Made by a program: the position numbers and the translations under genes. A stretch of 64,000 nt of DNA from Cinnamomum chago (lineage: Eukaryota; Streptophyta; Magnoliopsida; Laurales; Lauraceae): the NCBI GenBank assembly GCA_038049695.1, contig CP142451.1, forward strand, positions 126,515,501-126,579,500, in the 5' to 3' direction. The first letter of the stretch is position 1. Every line of letters starts with the position of its first letter. The notes under the pieces were generated by a model. That model did not search any database and had not been told where the DNA came from. It was given only the letters and a program-made list of their open reading frames with translations. Below, in pieces: positions 1 to 11,179 of this stretch.

Positions 1-240
1 ATCACAAGTGGGTCACTATTGAACGGCAATGATCAGCATTGGATGAAAAGACTCTGAGATGTCTGAAACAGATCCTAGATCTGTTTTTTACTCCGGGAGA
101 GGTTGATTCCTCTCAGATCACTTGGAAGATTGCAAATTCTAGCTCTGATACCATAACAATCGTAGCATGTAAAAGAGATTTTGAGTTATAATTTTGTATA
201 TCCATTCATTGGAGATTCTCTCCCATTATATAGAATACAG
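1..240 (-). mobile_element. Copia-type LTR/leader remnant
   Basis: On the minus strand, 142-153 reads TGGTATCAGAGC, complementary to the 3' end of initiator tRNA-Met, the usual primer-binding site of plant Copia elements. The untranslated leader would lie to its left (1-141) and the LTR to its right. A TATA-like string (CTATATAATGG) lies on the minus strand near 226-236, within the expected LTR. No coding part is in the window and the far LTR edge was not found. It is probably a fragment running off the left end. Confidence 0.5.
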
Positions 241-579
241 ATGCCTCATCAAAGGCTACAAATTAGTTCATCACAGGCTACAAATCAGCTAATCTAATTA
301 CAATCTAATTAAAGAAAGAGTATTAGACTAAATCTAAATACAATCAAATTAAGGAAGGAAGAAAACTGTGCAAATATTTGACCAAATCCAACGAGATTGG
401 ATGCCACCATATTGGACCCAAGTGGGGCTGAGCCATCTTATATTTGACACTGGAGATGGACCTGGACCTGAATGTGGTCCATTACCTAGGATTGGACTGT
501 TGTTATTTTTCCTGTTGATTCTCTTACTAAAGTTCATACTTCACCTTTCTTATTTACTGTCACTCTTATATCCTTAGTG

Positions 580-1923
580 TAGCTTTTAACTGTTAATTAA
601 ATGGAAAATGATGACCTGAACCTAGGATATCTTAGAGATGACCCGATAGTGTGATTGGGAGAACACTGACCCGTGTCTGTGGCTAGGCGGGCCCTTGTTG
701 GGCCTAAGTATGGATATGTGTACCCGTAGATTAGAGAGGTAGTTTATATTGGAATTATAACTCATGATGATTGAGACTGAGTTGTTTATCAGTAGAAATA
801 GATATGTTGCCTCGTTTGGACTGTTTTAGACCAGGACATGTGTTGATGGGCCTTGGTATGGATCCAATGAGTGGGCTTGGACTTGGATTGTAATCCATGG
901 ACTGATTTGTTATATGAACCTCGTAGAGACTTGGTTAGGAACTTGTTCACGCAAGGCAAAGCCTAGACAGACACAGACCTTTAGAGTTTCCTCGAGTCGT
1001 CATAGACATTCACTTGGTTGATTTAAGCTCAGCCTGTGGACTGATCATCCCCGGTAGGAGCTATTATGAGTGTTGAGGAGCTATCATGATGAGCTATGTT
1101 GTTAAGACGGACGGTGTGATACCGGGTCCGGTCTTTGAGTGATGAGTGTAAGAGATGATTGAGTGATTTGCGGGGTTAGTAATCCCCAGCACTGGTGAGA
1201 TTCCCCTCCGCAACTGTGTTCAGTATTGGAGGGCCGCGGCATAATATCCCGCGGTATCCAGCTCGTGTGAATGTGCCATATTGCAATAGATTAGATGTTG
1301 TATATTTATTCTGATTCTATATGTTTATCTTGCTCAACTGCCTAGATCATCTACCTTGTTATTCCTTAATTTATATACCTTCTCTACTCTTTTGATACAT
1401 ATGTCCTATGTTACTTGTATGTTGTGACTTGCCAGATCTTTAGATCTGACCCATCTTTGGTGCTTAGGCCTTGACCCCGAGTTCGCGGAGGACGCGCTCG
1501 CGCTCGTAGAGGCGCCTGTCGTTGGAGATTACGGATGGGGTCCGGCCGACCCGGAAGTCGAGCCGGATGGTGGAGAGTCGTTACCAAGGCTTTGAGTGAT
1601 ATCTTTATCTTGGGCTTCTGAGCGAAATTTTGTAGTGAGCCGGGTAGTTATAAAAAATGTAATTAACTTTTGTTCTTAACAATTAACACCTTTGAACTAG
1701 ACTATGATTCTGCTCACATTTGATATACATATTGATACCTATTGCTTCCGCTTTACTTATTATGCTTCCGCAATTTAACCATTGAGTTTATATTGTTCAA
1801 AAGTTTTAAATTGGACCTCACTGCGGACCTACGATCTTGGAAGTTCTCAGATTTTCCGGGAAGTAGCGCGCCAACTTTGGGTATTCCGACGACTTTCTCG
1901 GTATCCGGAATTGGGGCATTACA
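580..1923 (+). mobile_element. LTR-like stretch, probable Gypsy-type LTR 3' end
   Basis: No gene is visible here. The stretch is GC-variable and ends in GGGGCATTACA at 1913-1923, the kind of terminus seen on plant Gypsy LTRs and similar to the GGGGCGTTACA end at 63829-63839. GC-rich blocks at 1195-1260 and 1480-1580 resemble LTR regions of that type. The left boundary, partner LTR and target duplication were not identified, so the class is an inference. Confidence 0.3.
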
Positions 1924-2676
1924 CTGATTGCTTGATGTTGATGATTTAAGGTGAAATGAGAAATCTCCTATTATTATATATGAAAGAGATTGATTTAAAA
2001 TTGAAATTAGTTTTTATTTGGAAATTTAAGATATGGTAAAAAATACTAGCCCTAGTCTTTTATTTTTCTTCTTATTATTGGTTTAACTTTGTCATTTCTT
2101 CATCCAATTGTCTTCCAAACTTATCCTTACTCTTTTTTACTCTTGAATCTCAACTTTAATTTTGAAATTAATCTTCAATTAACACATACAAAATTTTTTT
2201 TAGCATAATTGAGAGTATTTTCGAACATATTTTTTATGCAAGCCATTTTTTTTTCGCTTAATGGTAAATTGTATTAAGAGAAAGAAATAGAAAGAAACAA
2301 GGCAAGGCCCCGAGGACAAGGAGGAAGAAGAATACAACCAAAAAACAAAGAACAAGCCTACCCAGGAACAGGGAGGCAACAAAACAAAGAGCTCAAACAG
2401 AGGAGCCAGAGAACCAAGGAAGAAGATACAACCAAAATGCGCCAGAGCTGCTGAAAGAAGAGGGAGATGGCATCACCCCAGACTAGGCACAGCAGCCAAG
2501 AAGAGCCAGTGGAGGCTCTACCCCAGCAGACAGCCACCAGAACACCAGCAGGGCCACAAGGGAGAGACAGGAAGACTCAAACCGCAAGCTCCCCAGAGAG
2601 AGAGCTAAGCTCAGGCCAGAGCAAGGAACCCAACGACCACCAGATGACCAACAGCAGAGACAAGGAGAAACAGAAA

Positions 2677-5600
2677 TCATATCAGGCCCATACCTCTCAG
2701 GACAGGGTGGGAGGTTGGGCTAGCAGAGCCTTGCAGCAAACTAGCCAGCACTTTCAGCTGGTCTTGAATAATTGACTGAGCTCTCATCAACGAAGGCTTG
2801 CAATTCCGATGCTTACTGTCATTCCGAAGGGTCCAGATAGCGGAGGATGATTGAAAGAAGATCACCGCTGCCAGCTTTCTCTCAATGGGGCCAGCACCCT
2901 GAGATAAGGCTGACCAAATAGACGAGGCAGACAGATGAATGGAAGGAAGATTAACTCCCAAACTTAAAATCCACTTCCAAACCTGAATTGCAAAGGGGCA
3001 GGAGAAGAAAAGGTGGAGATCATTTTCTTCATTGTTGAGACAGAGACAGCATCTAGACGCCAAGGAGCTTCCTCTTTGTTTAGCCCGGCTATCCGTAGGA
3101 GTTTTCCTGTGAAGGAGGCGCCAGGAGAAGCAAGCCAGTCTGGGGGACATATACTTGGACCAGACCAGTCCATCCCAGGGAACAGCAGGGAGATTGGCCC
3201 TAAGTAAATTCCAGGCCTCATTGAGAGAGAGGATACCTGAGGAATTCCCCTGCCATTCAATGGAGTCAGGCGCAGAGGAAATACTTAAGGGTAAGAGAGA
3301 AATAGACTGCTGGAGAAAGGAACTCAGGTCAGCTGGGAGGTGGCTGGGGAGGATCCAGGAAGAATTCTGGATGAAGGCTGCCAGCAGATCCGATTCAGGG
3401 AGCTGGAGATGGGGAAATCTGGGAGCTATTGGACCTTTGCCTGTCCAATTGTCATACCAGCTGCTGATGGAGAGCCCATTCCTTATCTTCCAGATGCTGC
3501 CACTAAGGAGTAAGTGAGCCAGGGGCCTGATTCGCTGCCAGATGCTGGAACCTCTTTTTGGCGTGCCAGGAGACCAAATCAAAGGTCTGAAGTATCTATC
3601 TCTAAACCAATTTGCCCAGAGGGAGTTTGAGGAGGCCGCCGACCAACCAAGCTTTAGCATACAGGCTTCATTGTAGACCTTAACTCTTCGAAGGCCAAGC
3701 CCTCCTTCTGATTTTGGCGAGCAGACCGTACCCCAGTTAACTTGACCATTGGAATTGTCTGGCCCAGCTGACCAGAGGAAATTCCTCATCAGTCTTTCAA
3801 TCTGAAGGCAGGTTTTACTCGGAATTGGGACTACCAGGGAGGTGTGGAGGGGGATGGAGGAGAGCACATGCTTTACCAGAACAAGTCTACCCGCAAAGGA
3901 TAAACTTTTGGCTTTCCAACCCGCTAGCCTAGATCTTATGGAGTCCATTATCCGGTTAAAGAAGATGTGCCTCGAAGATCCAAGAAAAAAGGGGACTCCC
4001 AGGTAGGTGGAGGGGAAGTTAGCCTGAGGGATGCCCAGGTTATTGGATGCCAAGTGGGCTCTCCTGACTGAGCTCTTACCCATAAACAGCTGGCTTTTTT
4101 GGAGATTGAAGCATTGACCTGAAGATGCTTGATAGGTTGATAGGAGCTCCTGCACTCTTTTGAGACCTCTCTTGAAAGCTTTGAAAAGGAGCAGGATATC
4201 ATCCGCATAGAGGAGGTGACAGGGGGTCCTGGGGATAGAGGAGATAGGCACAATGGCTCCCCTCTGCTTAAGAGCTTCAAGATTTAAACTGAGAATCTCC
4301 TCCGCAATAATAACCAAATAGGGAGATAGGGGATCTCCCTGCCGAAGGCCACAAGAAGAACTAAAAAAACCACAAGGGCTTCCGTTGATAAGAACTGAGC
4401 CTTTGCAGGAAGTAACCAGCTCTTTGATCATGTTAATCCAAGCTTGGGAGAAGTTGAAGAACTTCAAAGCCCTGAATAGAAAGCTCCATTGCAGCTTGTC
4501 AAAAGCTTTAGAGATGTCCAACTTTAAGCAGACTGACCCTCCTCTGGTATTGGTTTTGAGGTTTTGAATCGTGAGCTAAGGCGGCATGGTGGTGGATGGC
4601 CCTTCCTTTTACAAAAGCTGATTGGTGATCAGAGATTAGGACAGGGAGGATTGTGACTAGCCTTGTAACCAAAATCTTGGAGATGATTTTATAAACAAAA
4701 TTCAGCAGGCTAATAGGGCGAAAATCAGAGAAGGTGGAAGGGGAGGATTTCTTAGGGATAAGAGAAAGGAAATAGGCATTAGTTTCTCTCAATAAGCGGC
4801 CAGAGGAGAAGAAATGGGTCACTGCTTCCACCACCTCTTTCCCTACGATGCTCCAGCAACTGGTGAAGAAAGCCCCTGTGTATCCATCTGGGCCAGGAGA
4901 GCTGCCCCTTTTGAGCTTAAAAGTAGCCTCTCTGATTTCTGTAGGAGAAGGGGTAGCAGTGAGAGCCCTATTTTGCTCTGCCGAGACTGATGGGCCTTGC
5001 AAGTTGAAGAGAGCTTCGTCCAGAGATTCAGAGGAGGAGTGAAACAGGTTGGAAAAGAAAATGGAGGCCTGACTTTTGATTTGAGACTCATCTTCCAGGA
5101 TATTATCTCCCACAGTGATCCGGTCAATTCTCTTCCGCTTACCTCTTAATTTGGCCGACAGGTGGAAAAACTTAGTATTTTTGTCTCCATCTTGGAGCCA
5201 CCTGATTTTTGCCCTCTGCTTCCAGTGCACAGCTTCTGCGTTTAACCAATTATGAAGGTCAGCTTTGGCAACATTCAGCTCTTGGAGAAGGGTGTCACTT
5301 GGATTGGCTTCGAATTCTGTTTGCTTGGACAAGACCAGGAGCTCAGCTTCAGCTATCTTGGTCTTCATTTGCCCAAATACCTCCTTACTCCAAACCTTGA
5401 GATTGTACTTCAGGTTCTTGAGCTTATTTGCAAGGATGAATTGAGGAGTCCCCCTGCAAGGAGAGGCCCAACTGGAAGAGACAACCTCTGAGAAGGAGTC
5501 ATGCAGTAGCCATTTTTCTTCAAATCTGAATGGAATGGACTTGCTGAAGGATGGATTAGTCCTATGGAATAGTAAAATTGGGCTGTGATCAGAAGCTATT

Positions 5601-6257
5601 CTGGGGAGGTGACTCACTATAGGATCATCAAAAGAATCTAACCAGAGAGAGTTTGATAAGGCTCTGTCTAGTCTTGCAGCAACCAGAGCCATTCCTTGCC
5701 TGTTATTTGCCCAGGTGAATTGATTGCCTTTAAAGCCAAGGTCTTGAAGCCCAGTGGCCGTGATCATTTCTTGAAAATCCTTAACTGAAGTGGGGGAGGG
5801 GGGGACGGATACTGAGATTTTCTTTGGCAAGGAGGATGGCATTGAAGTCCCCTATTACACTCCAGGGAAGAGTAGTAGAAGATCTATTCACTAGATAGCT
5901 CCAGAGGTCCCTTCTGAGTCTATAGTCTGTGGAGCCGTAGACCCCTGTAATGACACAGGTGGGAGAAGAAGAGGGATCGGCTAGGGAGATGGAGATGTGC
6001 TGGGAGGAACTATCAAGAAGGGAGAAGGAGAAGTTAGAGAATTTATGACAGAGACACCAGAGAGTATTAGTGGGATTGGAGAAGGAAGGGTTGAATTCAA
6101 AGGAGTGCTTTCTGGCTTCTAGAAATGAATCCAGACTGGCCTTAGGTTCAGAGAGAAAGATAAGGTCTGGAGAGTGGGAGTCTAGGAGATGAGACAACAT
6201 GATTTTTGTTGGGGAATTATTAATTCCCCTGCAGTTCCAATATAAGACTTTAATCAT
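2677..6257 (-). pseudogene. LINE ORF2, endonuclease-reverse transcriptase, frameshifted
   Basis: Three overlapping frames make one protein. 6257-5781 opens with the endonuclease signature (VLYWNCRGINN, later GDFNAIL). 5842-4508 continues with DLGFKGNQFTW and SDHSPI of the endonuclease, then the start of the reverse transcriptase. 4521-2677 holds LDISKAFD, the catalytic YADD (codons at 4198-4209) and a C-terminal zf-RVT-like region with CCLC and HLFFSC. In this family the enzyme nicks the target and copies the RNA in place. Frame changes fall near 5780-5842 and 4508-4521. No RNase H domain was seen. The copy cannot make a full ORF2 protein as read. Confidence 0.9.
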
Positions 6258-7933
6258 TGGTTACAGTGAGGGGGAGGGGGACCAGCAGAGCTTCTTGTCT
6301 TGGGGCCAGAGGATGAGGCTAGTTTTAGCTTTGGTTTTCTTTTAGGTTTCAAATTGAAAGGAGATAAGTCAACTGTGAGGGAGGAGATCTGAGTTGTAGG
6401 GGGAAAGGCCAAGAGGGGACTATTGCTGGCTGAGGGGGAGGGATGCTTGGTGGGACTGGGGATTATATTTCCATCGCAATTGGCTGAGGGGGAGGGATGC
6501 TTGTTGGGACTGGGGATTATATTTCCATCGCAAAAGGGGGCCTCTGATCTGTCCTCCAGAATGGTGAAGGGGTTAGAACATTCTATAGCTGGAGCTGGGA
6601 TACTCTCTGGGATTATGGGAGGAGGGGGCAAAGGGGAAGGGACTGGGTTGACTAATGTTTGAGTGGCTATTGATGTGGTGGAAGGATTTACCTTAGGAGG
6701 GGATGAAACCTGAGGGCTGTCTTCGGTTAGTTGGAGGGATCCCTGAGACGAGTTGGTAGTTGAAGAAGGATGAATGAGTCTATCTGCTTCTATCGGGGTT
6801 TTCAGCAAACCTGGCTTCTGACGAAATGGGCACTTGCTGGAGATGTGGCCAACCACTAGGCATTCAGCACAAGGAGTGTTCTCATAATAAACTTCTACCT
6901 CCACTGTATCCTCCCCTTCCAATTCCACTGAAAGGATATTAGGCCCTATCTTAGTCACCTCCAGAAGAACCTGCACTCTTGCAAAGGTTAGCATTCGCTG
7001 TTTAGCAGTAGTTTCATCTAGGCGCAGAGGCTTACCGACCGATGTTGCTATGGAGAGCAGGATGTCACTGCTCCAGCAGTGATAAGGCAAGCCTTTGAGG
7101 CGAATCCAGACTGGCGCTTCTGCTGGCCAAGGACTCTCCGCTTGACCTGGAGACCAAGGACGAAGAAGAAGCTTTTTCTTGTCGAACCGGAGAGGGCTTT
7201 GGCTGGTAAGGGCATCTCTGTCTGCCTGAGAGTTAAACCTAAAGATGAAATTCCCTTTCTCTGTGAGGGAGATTAGGCAGGGCAAGGAGAGGTTCCAAGT
7301 AGCAGACACCCATTGCTCCAGGGATTCCAGGGTTGGGCGTCTTCCCACAAATTTCCCCAAGGCGGAGAAGGTGAAGGAGTCTTTGCTGTTGGTGACCATT
7401 TGCTTAGGGATCCGAATGGTAAGTTTCCCGTCAATCCAGACTGCTGGGGGGATGGCAGGGGGGGGAGAGTAGACCATAGGAGAGAAGCATTTGGCGAAGG
7501 ATTTGGGTGGGGATATGGGAGGGAGGAGGTTCGAGGAGATTGGGTTGGGGTGAGGGCCTGTGGTTTGGGGGGTAAGACTCCTCAGGTGCTGCTGTAGCAG
7601 ATGGAGCTGGTCTGGGTCCCAAGCGACCGGAAGAGGGGCCAGGGAGGGAACCTGGGTATCAGGGGTCACAGGATTGGGAGTGGGGCCGGGTGAGGAGTGG
7701 GGGATGGAGGGATTTGGGGGATTGAGGATGGGAAGGTTTTGCTCTGAACCATTTAGTGGAGAGGAGAGGATTCGCAGAGCAGACTGAGATTCAGCAGGTA
7801 AGGCCAAGGCGATGGAAGCTTCTGCTTGCTTTGATTGAGATAGATCCGGGAAACCAGGCGGGGAAATGGGGGGGGGGGGGGGGGGGGCGATCGGGGGAGC
7901 AGTGGGAAGGAAGGGAACATCACCGACTATCAT
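6254..7933 (-). CDS. LINE ORF1, RNA-binding protein (DUF4283/zinc-knuckle type)
   Basis: An open frame of 559 residues. The N-terminal ~170 residues are very Pro-rich. A central region (about 170-330) resembles the DUF4283 domain of plant LINE ORF1 proteins. A CX2CX4HX4C knuckle (CAECLVVGHISSKC) follows at about 355-370, and the tail is basic. The family's known role is to bind LINE RNA in the retrotransposition particle. A 20-base G run at 7868-7887 encodes part of the Pro tract. A 54-bp tandem duplication at about 6427-6534 encodes CDGNIIPSP..KHPSPSA twice. The stop TGA overlaps the ORF2 ATG as ATGA (6254-6257), which suggests coupled termination-reinitiation. Confidence 0.88.
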   Translation of the reverse strand: MIVGDVPFLPTAPPIAPPPPPPISPPGFPDLSQSKQAEASIALALPAESQSALRILSSPLNGSEQNLPILNPPNPSIPHSSPGPTPNPVTPDTQVPSLAPLPVAWDPDQLHLLQQHLRSLTPQTTGPHPNPISSNLLPPISPPKSFAKCFSPMVYSPPPAIPPAVWIDGKLTIRIPKQMVTNSKDSFTFSALGKFVGRRPTLESLEQWVSATWNLSLPCLISLTEKGNFIFRFNSQADRDALTSQSPLRFDKKKLLLRPWSPGQAESPWPAEAPVWIRLKGLPYHCWSSDILLSIATSVGKPLRLDETTAKQRMLTFARVQVLLEVTKIGPNILSVELEGEDTVEVEVYYENTPCAECLVVGHISSKCPFRQKPGLLKTPIEADRLIHPSSTTNSSQGSLQLTEDSPQVSSPPKVNPSTTSIATQTLVNPVPSPLPPPPIIPESIPAPAIECSNPFTILEDRSEAPFCDGNIIPSPNKHPSPSANCDGNIIPSPTKHPSPSASNSPLLAFPPTTQISSLTVDLSPFNLKPKRKPKLKLASSSGPKTRSSAGPPPPHCNQ

Positions 7934-8165
7934 GGGGCTAGGTTACGTTTTGGACCTTTCGTACGGTTCTAAAAAGAATTGTTATGCAAGCCATTGGAAC
8001 TCATGTAAATGGATACAAATGGGCAAACTATAATGGAAAATTATGAAGAAGGCATGATGGGGAGAATAATTGACTTTTATATTAAAAACAGTAGTTTGAG
8101 TTCTTTTATCTTTGAAAGCTCATAAAATAATATTAAAAAAGTGCAACTTTTGTGAACTCAGTAAT

Positions 8166-8274
8166 GTCATTGCAAAAACTTCTGATCTCTTCGGTATTGG
8201 ACGATGTTACGGCAACAAACAGGTTTTAAGATGTTGTAAGACTGCCAAAGAGTTGTGGGAAGATTGTTAACGCG

Positions 8275-8308
<34 letters not shown>

Positions 8309-8366
8309 CACCCCGCATGGAAGCCCAGGCTCCCATTCGGGACATGTAGCACCCCTGTTTGCTTTT
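8166..8366 (+). other. Non-genic stretch with 33-base C run and possible Gag scrap
   Basis: A run of about 33 C residues occupies roughly 8274-8306. Just before it, one frame reads CKTAKELWEDC, which recalls the TAKELW motif of Copia Gag (UBN2), but it is too short to call. Nothing else is recognisable. Confidence 0.35.
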
Positions 8367-8825
8367 TGTTGCACAAAAAAAAAAACAAAAGTGAATTCAA
8401 TATAAATCAATGACTTTACATAAACCTTCCTCACACTTTCGTCGCTTTACCTTTCATGAGTCATGACCATTTTTCATGCATTTAACATTGTCGTAGGGTT
8501 TTTACTCTTACTCTCTGAAAACTTTTTCCTGTTATGACTTTTTTATTGTCAGTTGGAGACTTATGCTTTTTCAGATTTTGATAGTGGATGAGCTTTCACA
8601 AAAGTAATTATGTACCCAAGTTCCTGACCATCGGTGTTGTGGCCACGGATTTATCCCGAGTCAATTTTTATTACGAGATGGATGCATGTCATATTTTTAT
8701 AAAATAAGACCACATTTGACAACCAATTAATTGTCAAGGAAAGATTTCGTATTTCTACATAAAGTCACGAAAAATCCACGTCTGGCAATTAGAAATCCCC
8801 AAAATTTGGAAAAATGGAAATTATA
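8367..8825 (+). repeat. Direct repeat, copy 1 (upstream of MYB)
   Basis: About 455 bases here recur in the same orientation at 10610-11066 inside MYB intron 2, with well over 90% identity by eye. This copy ends about 120 bases before the MYB start codon and so lies in the presumed promoter. Confidence 0.85.
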
Positions 8826-8879
8826 GTGAATACGCTAGCACGCCATCTTCTCAATGTGTGGCTTGAAAACACTAGGATC

Positions 8880-8943
8880 CAAATATAAATTGGGTACCCT
8901 TTGATGCCTGAGGGAGAGGGAGAGGGAGAGGGAGAGCAGTGGC
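8880..8943 (+). promoter_or_regulatory. Presumed MYB core promoter and leader
   Basis: A TATA-like AAATATAAATTGG lies at 8880-8892, followed by a GAGGGA hexamer repeat at about 8910-8937 directly before the ATG at 8944. The TATA assignment rests on position and sequence only. Confidence 0.4.
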
Positions 8944-9112
8944 ATGGGTTATTTCACAGCTGGCGTGGAACACCTTGGTGTGAGGAAAGGTGCATGGACA
9001 GAAGAAGAGGATATCCTGCTGAGGAAATGCATTGAAAAGTATGGAGAAGGAAAGTGGCGTCAAGTACCCATGAAAGCAGGTAGATTACAACTACTTTGTA
9101 AGTTGGGTTCAC

Positions 9113-9272
9113 ATTTTTTTTTTTTTTTGCTAAATTGCAAATTGAGTTAATCAAGAGAGAAAGAGCAATTACAGTCAAAGAAAGAAAAAACAGAGAAAAG
9201 AAAACCAACATAAGAAAGAAAGGACGGAGCTCTATCTCATGCAAGGATAGGGCTGGTTACAAAGGAGAAAAG
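9113..9272 (-). mobile_element. 5'-truncated LINE tail in MYB intron 1
   Basis: A T run followed by sequence resembling the 3' end of the large LINE (TAATCAAGAGAGAAAG-like) is flanked by TGGGTTCAC at 9104-9112 and 9273-9281. A poly-A end plus target duplication marks a short LINE insertion on the minus strand. Confidence 0.7.
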
Positions 9273-9360
9273 TGGGTTCACTTCAGTGTACTCTCATTGC
9301 CATGGTAAGTGGCAGAAAAACATGGGTGTATTCAGCTGTTATGAGGAATCATGTGTCTGA

Positions 9361-9802
9361 AGTTTGAATCACGGTTAATGTTTTTGGTATCTATATTGGT
9401 TTTGGACTGATATTCTCAATTTATTTTGGTCTCTATAAGAATTTTTTTAAATGTTTTAATTACAAAAAAGTTCCTTACATTTTATCAAGAGGATTTTGAC
9501 ATATTAGTCCCCCTTAAACTCAAATGTTCCAATTTTATGACCAAAATTCAAGTAATTTCACCAGAGTCACTTGACTATGGTCAACATGTTTTTAAGCTTT
9601 TTTGCACTGGATTCCATGATATCATGGGAACAATGTATGTCACAGAAATTATTAAATCTCATTAAATCATGGATTTTATGCAATATCTTAGGAAAATTTC
9701 TTCCAAATGATAAAACTTGAGAAATGGTGATCGGATGTGTATTTACTTTTAATAAAATGTCAAATTTTGTGTTCTATAAAAAAAAAATTTTGTTTACTAG
9801 TT

Positions 9803-9843
<41 letters not shown>

Positions 9844-10080
9844 ACAATAAATCCCATGATATCATGGGACTAACCCAAGATATCATGGGATATGGTGCAA
9901 AAAAGTAAAAAAAAATAATAATAATAATGTTGACCAAAGTCTAACAACTCTAGTGACATTATCTAAATTTGGGTAATGAATTTAGAAAAACAGCATGTAA
10001 GGTGAATCAATATGTCAAAACCATTTTTATCAAAATGGTTTGGGAGTTCATGGATGTGAACGAAAAAACACAAAATGCGA
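9361..10080. repeat. AT-rich repeat segment with GATATC palindromes in MYB intron 1
   Basis: The segment contains CCATGATATCATGGG-type palindromes near 9615-9630 and 9852-9870, a further GATATCATGGGA near 9880, and a 38-base A run at about 9804-9841. Partly inverted stretches at its two sides (near 9480-9515 and 9985-10035) suggest an old fold-back element. No coding sequence is seen. Confidence 0.4.
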
Positions 10081-10446
10081 ATGCACGTAAGAGGGTGGGA
10101 TAAAGTTCCATTCCCTAGAAAAATTGGTATCAGTGGTGATCAAATCCTTTACTTACCGAGTGGTATGACTCAGTTTAGGCTTATTAGAACTATGATGTAA
10201 TAGTAATAAAAAATAGTGATGAGGCTTGTGACTAACTTTTCAGGCCTCCGGCGGTGTGGAAAGAGTTGCAGACTATGATGGTTGAACTATCTCGAGCCGA
10301 ATATTAAGAGAGGAGAGTTGGAAGAAGATGAAGTGGATCTCATCATCAGGCTTCATAAGCTCTTGGGCAATAGGCAAGTGACATAACGTGTTGCATGACA
10401 ATTAGTTACTTACATGTGTATATATATGCTTTGCAATTAAGTACTA

Positions 10447-10447
<1 letters not shown>

Positions 10448-10480
<33 letters not shown>
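10448..10480. repeat. (TA)n microsatellite
   Basis: A simple TA repeat in MYB intron 2. Confidence 0.9.
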
Positions 10481-10483
<3 letters not shown>

Positions 10484-10609
10484 GCATACACACTTACGAG
10501 TTGTATGGATGTAAGAAATATATATGTGGACTGATGAGCATGCTCTGTAGCTGATAGGAAGCTTTTTGGGGCTTCGTCCTTTGTTCCTTTTCCTTTTTAA
10601 TATACTCAT

Positions 10610-11066
10610 TTGCTTTTTGTTGGAAAAAAAAAAAAGTGGATTCAATATAAATCAATGACTTTGCATAAAGCTTTCTCACACTTTCGTGGCTTTACCTTTC
10701 ATGAGTCATGACCATTTTTCATGCACTTAACATTGTCGCAGGGTTTTTACTCTTACTCTTTGAAAACTTTTTCCTGTTATGACTTTTTTATTGTCACTTG
10801 GAGACTGATGCTTTTTCAGATTTTGATAGTGGATGAGCTTTGGCAAAAGTAATTATCTACCCAAGTTCCTGACCTTCAGTGTTGTGGCCACGGATTTATC
10901 CTAAGTCAATTTTTATTACGAGATGGGTGCATGTCATATTTTTATAAAATAAGTCCACATTTGACAACCGATTAATTGTCAAGGAGAGATTTCGCATTTC
11001 TACATAAAGTCACGAAAAATCCACGTTTGGCAATTAGAAATCCCCAAGATTTGGAAAAATGGAAAT
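10610..11066 (+). repeat. Direct repeat, copy 2 (MYB intron 2)
   Basis: Second copy of the 8367-8825 upstream sequence, same orientation. It ends at the shared GGAAAAATGGAAAT string, after which the copies diverge. A 34-base tandem duplication (CTTTGAAAATCCTTGCCTTC unit) follows at about 11107-11175. Confidence 0.85.
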
Positions 11067-11179
11067 CCTCATTTTGCGGATTTTCATGGTCAACCTCCCC
11101 CATACTCTTTGAAAATCCTTGCCTTCAAAGATTTGTGCACCTTTGAAAATCCTTGCCTTCGAAGATTTGCACACCTATA

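Larger units (their letters stand above)
2248..7981 (-). mobile_element. L1-type LINE retrotransposon, full length
   Basis: The element is bounded by a 14-bp direct repeat, TTATGCAAGCCATT, at 2234-2247 and 7982-7995. The minus-strand 3' end is a short A tail (T run at 2246-2254). It carries ORF1 with a zinc knuckle and ORF2 with endonuclease, reverse transcriptase and a zf-RVT-like region, in the order of plant L1 elements. Only about 50 bases precede ORF1. Intact ends and target duplications suggest a fairly recent insertion, but ORF2 has two frameshifts, so the copy is not autonomous as read. Confidence 0.93.
2035..8165 (+). repeat. Partial copy of the unclassified repeat, split by a LINE
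   Basis: Positions 2035-2247 followed by 7996-8165 match about 27100-27475 along their length, with scattered mismatches. The right part ends in a TTTGTGAACTCA string that also ends the 27-kb copy. The LINE at 2248-7981 is absent from the 27-kb copy, so that copy acts as a related empty site. The repeat has no coding capacity that I can see. Confidence 0.75.

Noticed and set aside
2467-3517. Plus-strand frames over the LINE
   Set aside because: Antisense to ORF2 and its 3' tail.
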